In this document: in pieces, positions 32,140 to 43,174 of the stretch
Layout: each line of letters starts with the position of its first letter
Position numbering within the stretch: the first letter of the stretch is position 1
Source of the DNA: Girardinichthys multiradiatus
Lineage: Eukaryota > Chordata > Actinopteri > Cyprinodontiformes > Goodeidae
Length of the DNA: 64,000 nucleotides
Reading direction: 5' to 3'
Assembly (NCBI RefSeq): GCF_021462225.1
Contig: NC_061813.1
Location: forward strand, 22,282,442-22,346,441
Position numbers and translations under genes: made by a program
Notes under the pieces: model-generated
The model's database searches: none
What the model saw: only the letters and a program-made list of their open reading frames with translations
What the model was told of the DNA's origin: nothing

Positions 32140-34945
32140 GCCTCTATAAAATAGCTACTGTCAAATCTTGGCCTTGCTCATATTTGCATATTAAAGCATA
32201 CAGCTAACCTTTGCTCTGGGTTATAGTTGGCCGGTTACTTTGGAAAAATATATTCTAGGTAGATAGATAAGATGAGAAAAATTGTGTGAGATTTTGTTAG
32301 TTTTTCAAACACAAGCTTGTGGCTTAGTTAGCACGATTGATCAAAACACAGAAATGATCTTCTAGCATACCTACCATATTGACCATATTGCTGATGGTGC
32401 TGAGGTAGGTTCCAGTGTGTTTGCCTCTGGTATGATAGCAGAAGCTGCGGCAAAATGTGTTTTCTAATAACTAATCCTATGTACTGAGTTGTATTTTTTA
32501 AGTGACCGGTTTGCAGTTTAGTTTAATTTCTTCTTTTTTGTCTGTTTTGATAATCACCACCTAAGCTGGACATGACTCTGTAAATCAAAATTTAAAGCAA
32601 TTACCCAAAGTCCTGTGGGTGAGCTCTTTTTACGTGTAAACTAAAAGCGAAGCAAAGGAGGAAAATCCTCTATTAAATTCACACAAAGTGTCATGGGTTT
32701 TACTAATAAGGTGGATAGGGAACAAACTCCTGAAGGCAAATTTTAAATGTTAGATCCATGTTAGAAAGTACAGTTTTACAATTATTTCTCTTTTTGAAGA
32801 ACTTAATCTTAGTTGGATCTGGCAAAAAAGGTCAGTTATAGTCAAAAACATGCACAACACCCTCTTCTGGAAGGACTTAAAAAGGTGACATAGGGTTTAT
32901 TTTTAAATAATTGTAGTTGTTTTGTTGTCCTTTTATGACCTTAAGAATAAAATGAAGATGTTTCAAAGGCCACTTCTAGGGTAAAACATCAGGTAAATAT
33001 ATAATTTTTATTATAAAATTAATCACAGGCAGCTGTGGCTTTCAGGTAAAATGTGGATTAACAGTACCAAGCAGTGCAGCAATTCATCTCTTTGTACAGC
33101 TTGTCTTTATGGTTTGTATTTCAGTCTTCTGTTTGTTAAATGCTTAGGCCTACATCCTTCTGTTTTAAGACTTTGTTGGAATAAAAATAACCTTCAAGTC
33201 AACGCTCAGTAAAGAAACAAACCAAACCAAACCAGCTACATCAGAAAGTACACAATGAGAACCATTCAACCCCACACAATGATTTACACTGCTGACTGTC
33301 AACACCAGCTGGCGTCATCTGAAACAAACTTGATCCAACGTGGTATGATCAGATGCAATGGCCAAAGCAGAAGGATGATGAGCTTATCACAGCTATGCTT
33401 TCAGTTTCACGTAATGCGTGCCCCTGACGCTGCCACTCCTCTCCCTCGCCTGAGTGCGCATCCAACCTGTTCTCTGTGTGCAAACTATTTCAGACCAATT
33501 CTGAAGCAAAGACATCAACACAGGATGACACACTTTTTGTTTTCTCTGCTGTCTCTGCTGAGGGCCACTACAAAAGTTGCCGAAGCCATTCTTAGCAATC
33601 ATGCCAAACTGAAGTGCAACACACCCAAGATGAAGAGCGCAAACAAAGCAGATACTGATGATAGCCAGCTTGACAAACAAGCTGTTTTCCCCCCCTCTTG
33701 TGCGAGTGTGATGAGGTGTGGGGCCGCATAGGGAAATGAACCAATGGCAGAGAACACAGAACATGTGGATGCCTTTGGGCTTATGGGAGTTGTTGCATTT
33801 CAGGCACTTAAATGTCTACATACAATACTGCATGTGATAGCAAACCCAAAACATGCCCAAGAGAGCATTTTTAATTACTTAAATTAAGTAATTAAAAATT
33901 CCTTTAATGGAAATTTCTGTCTTTTGACCCAGAAAAAAAGGCTGACTATCGGAGACCAATGAACAATTAAAATGTGTTGCAAACTGGCTTTTAAGAAACA
34001 ATCTCCCTTAATCATTATGTTTTCCCAAGTCTGCCATTACTTCGATTCTAGTGGATGGACAGACATAATGCTGATCACCCATCACAGAAAGATTACATAT
34101 AGATTTACCTTTGTCTTTATGTGGAGCTGCTTGTGCACTTTGAGCAGGTCTGGTTATACATGCGGAAGTAAATGTTCAAATACTTTTATTGATCCCAAAG
34201 GAAAAGGATGGTTGGACCACTGGCTGTTGCTTGAAATGAGATAAAAATCTATTTATATAATGAACGATTACAAGTGACACAATTATGAATGTACCGTGAT
34301 TCTCAGAACGAGTAAATAATTTGGGATATTTGAGTGCGTCTGCAAAACGGATAAAATAAGATCACTAATAAAAGAAAGATAACAGTGGGAAATAAAAGAG
34401 GAGAGTAGTGAATGAAGGAAAGAACAGAGGGAAAGAAGACACATGGATGTCTGTCTGAGGAATTGAGTCAAAATATCCTGTGCTGCCGCCCTCCCTTCTT
34501 TCACTTCTACTCAAAACACCACACACGTGTGCACTCAAGCTGTGAAAACAAGACCCAACTATCTTCTTTGTCATCTCAGATTCATTTTTTAAATTTCCAT
34601 AAAATCTACTAAAACGACAAAAAAAATGCCACCACGATCTGTAGCGGGTGTGAAAGATTGCACATGCATGACTGTGTGTACTAAATTCGGTCAGGAGCAG
34701 TCGGGAGTTGCACAATGCCACAAAATGCTGCGGATGGGAGTTTGCGTGGGAGGGCCACGGAATCTTCCCAAGAGTCTGCGCTGCATCCGCGCCATATTTG
34801 GTGATTCTGAGTATCACTGTCAGTCAGACAAACATCAAGTACAGTGTGTACACCCAGACGACCTTGGGTAAGAAGCTTCTTAAAATATTTCTAATATTTG
34901 TCTTATGTTGCAAGAACAGTGTCTTATGTATTTAGACTGTATTTC
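32140..34945. other. No recognisable gene
   Basis: Unique sequence. 'aatacttttattgatcccaa' (about 34179-34200) is probably the reverse complement of a LINE 3' tail (GGGATCAATAAAAGTATT). The ORFs at 33255-33731 and 34365-34817 overlap others in conflicting frames and lack any domain. Confidence 0.4.
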
Positions 34946-36412
34946 CCTAGAATGTTTTCACATTTTGTCATGTTAAAATCTCAAACTCCAATGTATTTGA
35001 CAAGGTTTTTATCTAAACCAACACACAGTCATGCATAATTGTGAAGTGGTAGGACAATGATGCTTGGTTATATTTTCAACAACTACCTTTATTTTTTGCG
35101 TATGATTACATAAAAACAAACAATCAATAATAAAGCTGTGAAATTCAAATACAAAACAGAGTAGAAACACAACACTAATAAAGACAAACTAAATGACTTA
35201 AACAAAATGCAATACCATCAAATAGATTTTAAAACAGTGCAATCATTCATGGCTTCTTGGCTGGCCCTTTAGAAACTGCTGCAGGTTGGATCTAAAAGAC
35301 AGTGTTAATTTTTAATTCTGCAGATATGGAGTTTCCTTTCATGACCCCATACAGAGAAAAGACCCAGAGACGTTTACAACTTTATAATTCCCACCGGATG
35401 CTGAGAGTTACTGAACCAGTAGTTCTAAGACGAGCCAAAAGGTACAAAGGCATACGAGTTTGCGGTTTCATAATTTACTGCAATTTTCAGTAGAATACCA
35501 AGTTTGACTTGGGTATTCTAAGACCAGTTTTCTTTGATGTAAACATTTTCATTGTAATTTTGGCTGCGTTTAGGGTTGTTGTCCTGCTTGAAGGTGAACC
35601 TCCAACCCAGTCTCGAGTCTTTTGCAGCCTGTAACATTTTTTTTTTTTAGAATTGCCCTGTGTTTAGCTCTATCCTTCTTTCTATCAAACCCAGCTTCCC
35701 TGTCACCACAGAAGAAAACCTTTCACAGTGGTGATGGTGTGTTCACAGTGATGTGCAGTGTCAGAACAGTTTTTTGCAAGTAGGCCAAAAAAGTGTAAAG
35801 TTGGTCTCATCTTACCAGAGCACATTATTCCACATTTGCTGTATCCACTAGACAGCTTGCAACAAAATGCAAATGACTCTTCCTTTGGCTTTCTTTCAAA
35901 AATGGCTTTCTTTTTCCAAAGTGCTGATTTTTTTAGTTTAAGAGTAATAGTTGTAGAGTGGAGAGATTCCCCCACCTGAGTAGCTCCCCAAGAGTTATCA
36001 TGGGCCTCTTGGCCACCTCTCTGATTTACGCTCTACTTGCCCAGCCTGTCAGTTTTTACTTTGTGGCTGATTAATTGAACAGTGCTCCCCGAGGTATTCA
36101 TATTGCCACAATTTTATCTTTGTTGTGGTCCTTTGTTGTCCTGATGCTGTTTGTTCACTAATATTCTCTAAGAAACCTCTGAGGCCTACACAGAACAGCT
36201 GGATTTATATTAAGTCACACATAGCAGCAACAGTGTAAAGGCATGCTACATAAAATACAAATACATACCACCACGAATGTATTATTTCCAATTTTCCATC
36301 TTTTGTGTTGGCCTGTCACATAAAATTCCAATGCATTAAACAAATGGACATTTGTGATTTAAACCTGAAAACAGGTTCAAGAGTTGTGAATACTTTTGCA
36401 AGGCACTGTGCG
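34946..36412 (-). mobile_element. Tc1-like transposon, minus strand, degraded
   Basis: Left inverted repeat about 34950-35060 ('cacattttgtcatgttaaaa' and 'gcataattgtgaagtggta') and right repeat about 36296-36412 ('ggcctgtcacataaaattcc' and 'gaatacttttgcaaggcact'). The transposase remnant lies between, on the minus strand. The stretch 35130-35560 matches nothing I know and may be a further insertion. Confidence 0.75.
35567..36065 (-). pseudogene. Tc1-like transposase remnant
   Basis: The minus strand contains, at DNA level, the transposase segments of the common fish Tc1-like family. 'ttgttgtcctgcttgaaggt' (35578-35597) corresponds to the F-Q-Q-D-N catalytic Asp region. 'ctcatcttaccagagcac' (35806-35823) corresponds to a VLWSDET-like segment. 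'gcccagcctgtcagttttta' (36038-36057) corresponds to the GRP-rich linker between DNA-binding and catalytic domains. Internal deletions and stops throughout. The order is correct for a minus-strand transposase. Not functional. Confidence 0.65.
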
Positions 36413-38079
36413 CTATCAGCACTATTCAGCTGCACCTGATGCAGTTGCTCACAGAAAAGCATGATAAACTTACTTTGAAACATTTTCCGGAGATTACATG
36501 AACATCCTCCAGCTCAGTGCTGGGTGTGTCTATAAGGTTTCCAACCCATTTGGCACCTAAAATACAACAAACTCAGCTCAAACAAACCCTAACAATCTTT
36601 CAGCCACCTTCCGCTGTAAATAAGAAACCAGTCCAAGCATGCTGGCCCCCTTTGAAAAAAATACACTTTCCTCTCTGATACTAAAATGCTACAGCCATCT
36701 CATCGCCTGGCTTATGATCCCTGACAGGAAACAAGCTCGCTATCTACTTTATTATCAACACTCCATATACACTTATCTCCAGGTCCCTCACTATTTTCTA
36801 TCAGCTCAGTGTAGGAGCATGAGTTAGCGTCTGTATTTGTGTGAATCTGCATGCGTACTGTGGCTCCTCAAGCCTGCTGCTCCCTCCACTGATCTGCAGC
36901 AGCGTTGGTGGTGCCACCCACACACCTTCCTCATCATCAGTTGCATCCTGACTTTTCCAAAGTAGTAAAGTCCTGTAAGTGAGCCCATTACCCATGCCAC
37001 CATTTTGCCACCACGAGCCTTCACAGTGGATGTTTGGTGGGTTGAGAGTAACTGGACATCAGGGGAGTTGTTCCATTTTTAGACACTTGCATAGTCAAAG
37101 GTCATTCCTGCCTCTCAGAATGTATCACTGCACATGGGAATACACCTATACACACTGGGACTGAAGTCTATAACAGGAAATGCAGACTGTTCTCAGACAG
37201 CAGCAATGAGTAGCATCCAGAGATGGTGTGCTGCTGTTGCTGTGGGTTACATGAGTCTGCTAGAAGGGAAACAGAAAATAAAAAGAACACATTAAAGCAC
37301 AGAGGAACCCATCCTGTCAGAGACATATTGCCTTTTTAGTGACGCATGAAGCACCAAAGCTTAGGAACCCTCCTCTCTCCTCAACCCTAAATAAAGACAA
37401 AAAGAACTCCCTCCCGATAATATTGCCTCTGCTCCATCTCAACATCCAGCCCTCCTTCTCCTTTGTTCGAAGAGACCACCTTCAATCCAACACCAAGATG
37501 AGAATCCTTTGTAGTCCGCCCTCTTCCGCCACACCTTACGCTATTTGTGCATACAAAAAGCCTTGCTGATGGGAAGATTGCTGCCTTTCATTTGTCTAGC
37601 CCACTGCACAGCTTCACAGCAAAGCTGTAATTAGTGTCAAAAACAAATTTGTTAGTGCTAATAAGGATCCAAGCTGTGTTGCTAGCAAGCACAACATGGC
37701 AACATGCAGAGCAGAGGGACCAGATGTGGCCACTGCTGCTTGACAGAAAGATAAGATGCACAAGTTCTAAGGATGTACACCGTAGCTTTAAGCTATTCTT
37801 CCTAGGAGACTAAAAGAGAGGCAATGTTAGTCTGCAAACCTGATGGTCAGCCAATCGTCTTGAGTTTAGATGCCAAACTGGAAAATCTTCAAAACCTTCC
37901 TGCTGATGAGCTCATTTTGGCTGAAAATATCTCTAAATAATATCTTGATTTGGCCTAAAACAAAAAGCTGAGTGGACCTTCTAGCTTTTATCTTCTAAAA
38001 GAAGTCTATAAGTAGCTGAAATTGGCATGAATCATTAAAGGGTTCTTGAAAAGGGGGCTGTGATTTATGGTCTGTCAGC
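36413..38079. other. No recognisable gene
   Basis: Unique sequence, moderately GC-rich near 36830-37040. Open frames there lack domains. Confidence 0.5.
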
Positions 38080-38575
38080 TCGGATTGATGTCAGGTATAA
38101 CAGATGAGCTTAGCAAGAGTGTCTTTTTTTTGACATACCTATATGAAGGAAACATTTGGAACTGATTCAAAATATGGAACTCTGAGTGAACTCCTCATCA
38201 ATTCGATGAGCAGCGCCTGTTTTGTGTTTTAAATGTGTGATGATTTCATATTTTAGGGAAAAGTTGGTAACCCTGTACTATGTGTCAAGTGTGGGAGGAA
38301 ATTATGATACCTTCATTTTTCTTTTGCAAATACGCATTTATTTCTGTATCTTATCTTATCTTATCTTATCTTATCTTATCTTATCTTATCTTATCTTATC
38401 TTATCTCAGAGGTATCTGGTTGTCAACACTTCGTCTATATAAATCATTATGCTGAGGGAGTGCAGTAAACAGGTATGAATAGATGCTCTGTCATTTGTCA
38501 CAACTTGTTAGCAATATAACCAACTTGTGAGAATGTTCTGGCATTAATCTGTTCACTTTATATGCTAAAAATGAC
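38080..38575 (+). repeat. Diverged tandem duplication, copy 1
   Basis: Aligns by eye with 38645-39065. Shared landmarks include 'cctcatca', 'gaaaagttggtaaccctgta' against 'gaaaaggtggccaccctaca', 'tgcaaatacgcattta' against 'tgcaaatgcaatataa', and 'caacttgttagcaatataac' against 'caacttgcttgcaatatgac'. Order and spacing are conserved. Copy 1 additionally holds a TTATC microsatellite. Confidence 0.75.
38346..38406 (+). repeat. (TTATC)n microsatellite
   Basis: About eleven perfect pentamers. Copy 2 of the duplication has 'ctgtctcacacattctgtat' at the equivalent place, so the array expanded after duplication. Confidence 0.97.
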
Positions 38576-38644
38576 TGGGGAACAGTCATTAGGATGTTAC
38601 TGCAAAGTTCCTGTGATTTAAGACAAGCCATTTAAGACTGAGAT

Positions 38645-39065
38645 GGATTTGGGTTGATGTGAAGCTTGACACATAGCTTGAGGCAGAGTGATAGTCCTTG
38701 GAAAACTCTAGCTTACCTGGGTCTTTAAATAGATTTGCATTGACTAAAAATATGGAGCAAACATACATTCCTCATCAGTTTGTGTTTCATGTTTTGTATC
38801 TGCAACAATAACATACTTTATGGAAAAGGTGGCCACCCTACACTATATGCATCAGTTCTGTACAAACATATTGATACAAGGTACATTTTTACCACTTTCT
38901 GCAAATGCAATATAATTCTGTCTCACACATTCTGTATAGCTCAATACATTGAGTGTGTGCAGTGAACAATAACTCAGCTATTTAAAAATCACAACTTGCT
39001 TGCAATATGACTTGCAAGACAATATGTTCTGACATTAACTTGTTTCATTTTATAGCCTGATAAAA
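38645..39065 (+). repeat. Diverged tandem duplication, copy 2
   Basis: Partner of 38080-38575; the repeat period is roughly 550 bp. It ends near 'tttcattttatag'. No coding frame is conserved between copies. Confidence 0.75.
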
Positions 39066-41287
39066 TAATGTATAAGTATCTGATGTCAGAACCTTTGTAA
39101 AGTACGTAAGCTTGCTCTAGAAACCACCGCAACATTTGTCAGTAGTTCAGCAGACATCAGAGGACCTAATGAGTAGAATTTAGATATTCAAATCTATAGA
39201 AGAAAGAAAGTTAATGTCTAGCAGTCACTGAGAAAAAAAAAAAAACTGTTGACGTGGAAGAGGCAGGTCACACCATGGTACAACAAGCAGAGGCAGAGCT
39301 GACTGATTATTGTAGAGAGTCTGTGAACCTAGAAGATGAAAAACATTCATTCTCCATCTTTGTGTATTACAAGAACCTTTAGATTTGACTTTTAGCTACA
39401 AAGTTTCCAGACCTAGTAGGAGCATTATGCAGGTAAACTAAATACAAACTCCCTTAGACATTAAATATTGATTCGACAACATTAAGAACCATTTGCTCCC
39501 TTTGTTTTATCAGTTTGTAAAAGTGAGAAATAGGAAGAAAAAGTTGTAAAAAGATAAGAAACATTTTAAATGTCCTCAATAACCTGAAGTAATAGGACAT
39601 TACATCACAATAATTTCTAGGCCATACAGTAATACACTGTAGAGAGGTATTAATGATTCAAATGTTTTTTAAGAAAGAAACAGTTTACAGTTGTCAATTT
39701 TTCTCTAATTTTACATAATTTAATGAAATACAGAAGAATCAATATTTTTAACTTCCTGCCTCCAACACAAAGGACCCAACGTATCAGAGTAAAAGGCTGC
39801 TTTTGTTTGTTCATAACGCTAATTTCAAATGATTAGCATGAATATTGCCTCATTACATTTTTGGTAAAGCTATATTTTCTTTTGTGTGATAGAATCTATT
39901 GCTGTTTCCTATGATAACACTTCAACCCACTGAAAGCTAATTAAACCGTATTATTTTTTTCCATGTTTGGAGGATATTTCAGAACTCAATGGGTTAAATT
40001 ATGGCCTTTAGAAAACACACTGAGTACACAAAATGTCTCTTTTGGAACAATCATGTGGCATTAATGCATCCAGAACTAAATCAGTTATAACAAATGAGTC
40101 TTTCATTTGGCTCCAACAAAAAAGCAGTTTAAAGTAATCTGACTCTCAAGCATGAAATAAGGGATATTTCATTGGAAAAGAATCCAAGAACTAAAAAAAA
40201 CAATAATGGCTTCTGCTAACAGACACATACTTATATCTTGAAGAGAAGAATCATTCATGTGTATTGAGTTTTTTTAAATTTTTATTTTAAACCCATTTAT
40301 GATCTCTAATAGAGTGAAACACAAAGCTGGTTGAAACCAGGCATAATTAATGAAAACCGCAAATGGACATCTTTCCTTACTGGGCTGGAAAAAAGTTTTA
40401 TTTTCTACTAGATTTATTATTCATCTCCACTTGCAATAAGGCAAAACATGCCGGAAAAATCTATCTTTTTTCAAAACCATAAACTCTTTCTTCTAATGGA
40501 ACCCTTTAATGGCACTAAATATAGTTAGTTCACTGACAAAATAGACCTATGCATATTTCTAGTTAAATACCAACGTCACACATAAGCCGTCTCACAAAGG
40601 ACATTATAACAAAAGGGTATAACGGCAGCATACTGAAACAGAAATAATCCTTATACAGTACACTCTCAGCAGATATATATATGACTTTGGGAACTCCATT
40701 TCATACACCCTTCACATTATAAACTACAGCTAAAATCCTGTACTGTAGATGGAGTGGTAAGCTCCAAGGTCCTTGGAAAAAGCATGGGTATTGGTGTAGC
40801 TCACTTCAACCTGTAATAGTGATATTAGGCTGTGTTCAAGAATATGACATTTCATGAATAAATCAGTCTCATAATCTGTTAAAATCAGGATGAATTCCTG
40901 ACTTTCCCACTGACTGATCTCTATGAAACATTTAAAAGAGAAATTTCTGCATATTTCTTAAGTTCAAAAAGTGAGTTAGAATCAACACTAAAATGAATCA
41001 ATGCTTCAACTAAAGGTTATAAGAAGAGTCAATGAGAGCTAGTAATAAATAAAATAGAGAATAAATGTTTTTTATGAATCAGACAAACATTTCATTATCA
41101 AAAGTTAATTAAAAGAAACACACATATAAAAAACAAACAAATTTTACCAGTTGTACTCTACAAATTATTACTAAAAGAAGAAGGTTTTATGACTATATAT
41201 TATCTAAACTGATTATAGATCCAATTGGTCGGATTAGTATTTGCCGAACTAATCAGAAGTAGATCTAGCCATTAGTTTTAAGCATAT
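39066..41287. other. No recognisable gene
   Basis: Very AT-rich unique sequence. It has short A runs (for example 39234-39245) and no convincing ORF. Confidence 0.5.
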
Positions 41288-41854
41288 TGTTGGGACCCAG
41301 CCATGGATTTCAACATTAAAACTCCGGTACAGACTCTTCTGGAACTTTCAAAATAAATTGCATTTAACTGACTTCCAGCAACTGAGGAAAGGGGGGTAGC
41401 AGCAGACTTCCCATGATGCCACTGTCTGAATAAGAACACCCCCTCTCCAACAAGCCGACCTCTTCCACCGGTGATCATCGGGATAGGAGGGGAGCACCGC
41501 GCTGATGTCTCTTTGCTGGCAAACAGACATAAACTCTTCAACTGGATCCAAGGATGTCATACGATCATCGATCATATGCAAAGTTAAGTACGAATGAAAT
41601 ACTAATGTCTGTGTATCCGGTATTTTCATTCATGAACGGGGAAATTAAGGTGTAAGAATTGCTTACTTTCTCTCTGAGGCCTGCAGAAGCAAACTGTCAG
41701 AGATGTTCCCTACAGAGAAGCGGTCTCTATGAAGCCGAGCGGAGCGGTCTCCCAGTCTGGAAGGAAGACAGCACAGAACGCATCACCGTGGTTACGGTAA
41801 CGTACAGTGTGGTTGGCGGACAGAACGGGCCGTCTTTCATCCACAGCCACGGAA

Positions 41855-42344
41855 GTTAGCTAGAAGCTAACCGTGTGTTCCCAGACCGGCCAACAGAACA
41901 GCCGCCACTCCCCACAGCTAAGGAGGTTAGCTGTAGCTAACCGTTTAAAGACTGTGGACGTTTCTTCAAACTTATCCGCCTTGGACAACGTTCCTCACCA
42001 CAGTTCATGAGGTTAAGTGTTTGGGCACAATAATATAGAAAGATTTAAATTGAAATGATCTAAACGTTTTTCATTTTATGAAGTTTGGTTTTGTTTGTGT
42101 TGAACTCAGCTATCTTGGTGCTAGCAGAATATCTGCAGCACATGTGTTCAGGTTGTGTTCTGTGTTTGTATGTGTTTTTAAAGTTAAGACACACTTTATT
42201 ATAGGGTGATTTTAAACAGAAGATTGATCATAACGCACCGTCTGCACTTATGCATTTTAACCCTTTTATCAACGGTAATTTTAAAGGCATGTGTTTGATT
42301 CTGGTGCTAAGCTATTAGCCTCCTTTGTTAGCTTAACTGCTAAC
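41855..42344. repeat. Cluster of GTTAGC/GCTAAC inverted repeats
   Basis: Three short palindromes in one element: GTTAGCTAGAAGCTAAC (41855-41871), GGTTAGCTGTAGCTAACC (41925-41942) and GTTAGC-TTAACT-GCTAAC (42327-42344). Further GCTAAG/GCTATTAGC variants lie close by. Confidence 0.85.
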
Positions 42345-42838
42345 AGCTAAGGACATGTGCTTGCCTGCTAAATAATATTTACCCAGAAAGGTTTAGTTTT
42401 CAATCCAGTAAATAATGTGTCCCTAACATCATTTTACTAAATTTGATAACTAAGCCCCATTCTCCAGAAAGATTTGGCTCTTTTCCAAAATATTCCCTTA
42501 CTAATATTTCTTTAAATATTATTTTAATAAATAAAGACAGCTAATTAGACACCTTTGAGAAATGGTCATCCAGAAGGTTGGTTTTATTCAGCAGATCATT
42601 ATTTAAAACATTATTTTATTAAAATAATATGTTATCTGATCTTGCATTGTGAATGGTTGTCTAAACATTTGCTGATTATTGCCTAAGTTAGTTCCAAGAC
42701 TAACTTAACTTCATTTCCAGATTCTTCAAGATAAGCCTTGGTTCTCAAACATAAACATTGCATGGTAATGTTGCATCACTCCTTCAGTCATGGTTTTCAA
42801 TCATCCTTGATCAACTTGTTTATATTGTACATAACTCA

Positions 42839-43048
42839 TTAGTCTTCTTTATTCTTTAATTCTGCTTCGTAGTTTAGTTGGATTGTTTTAGCATAGTAAA
42901 GAGTTTGTTGATTGAAATATGTTTGACTTTGCGTTGACTTATTTTTGTTAATAAATTCTTGTATTTTAAGAAATTGTGTGAATTCATTCCACATATGTGC
43001 AGAGTTTTGCTGTTCAATTATGTCAGAGCTTGTCTCACACCTTTCCAT
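42839..43048 (-). CDS. 69-aa ORF inside the LTR-like element
   Basis: An ATG-initiated minus-strand frame starting about 125 bp inside the likely 5' end of the element. The protein is Gln/Asn/Lys-rich (MERCETSSDIIEQQ at the start, ELKNKED at the end) without a signal peptide or known motif. It is preceded by a GC-richer stretch and sits in AT-rich DNA where chance ORFs are common. No family recognised; it may be an accessory reading frame of the element or chance. Confidence 0.25.
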   Translation of the reverse strand: MERCETSSDIIEQQNSAHMWNEFTQFLKIQEFINKNKSTQSQTYFNQQTLYYAKTIQLNYEAELKNKED

Positions 43049-43174
43049 TTCGTCCTAATAACGTCGCCTTACCGGGCTGGTATTCACAGGACAACCCTTA
43101 ACAGACCGAAATATTATTTGATAAAATATTAAAATAAAATATTAAATAATAATCTCAGATTCATAATCCCAACA

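Larger units (their letters stand above)
41288..43174 (-). mobile_element. Possible 1.9-kb solo LTR
   Basis: Bounded by TGTTGGGA (41288-41295) and TCCCAACA (43167-43174), i.e. 5'-TG...CA-3' with short inverted ends. The match extends outward to 13 bases with one mismatch (CATATTGTTGGGA and, reverse complemented, CACATTGTTGGGA). The minus strand is the likelier sense. The interior has a GC- and CpG-richer core (41650-42010) and long AT-rich flanks. No clean target duplication is visible (ATAT against ATGT), so it could instead be a DNA element with inverted termini. At 1.9 kb it would be unusually long for an LTR. Confidence 0.45.

Noticed and set aside
33255..33731. 158-codon plus-strand ORF
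   Set aside because: Overlaps a 123-codon ORF on the other strand, has no recognisable domain, and shows no splice or promoter context. Length alone is not persuasive in 64 kb.
34365..34817. 150-codon minus-strand ORF
   Set aside because: Ser/Phe/Leu-rich with overlapping ORFs in other frames; composition reflects pyrimidine-rich DNA, and no motif is visible.
38346..38406. Repeated Leu-Ile-Leu-Ser-Tyr peptide ORF
   Set aside because: Translation of a TTATC microsatellite.
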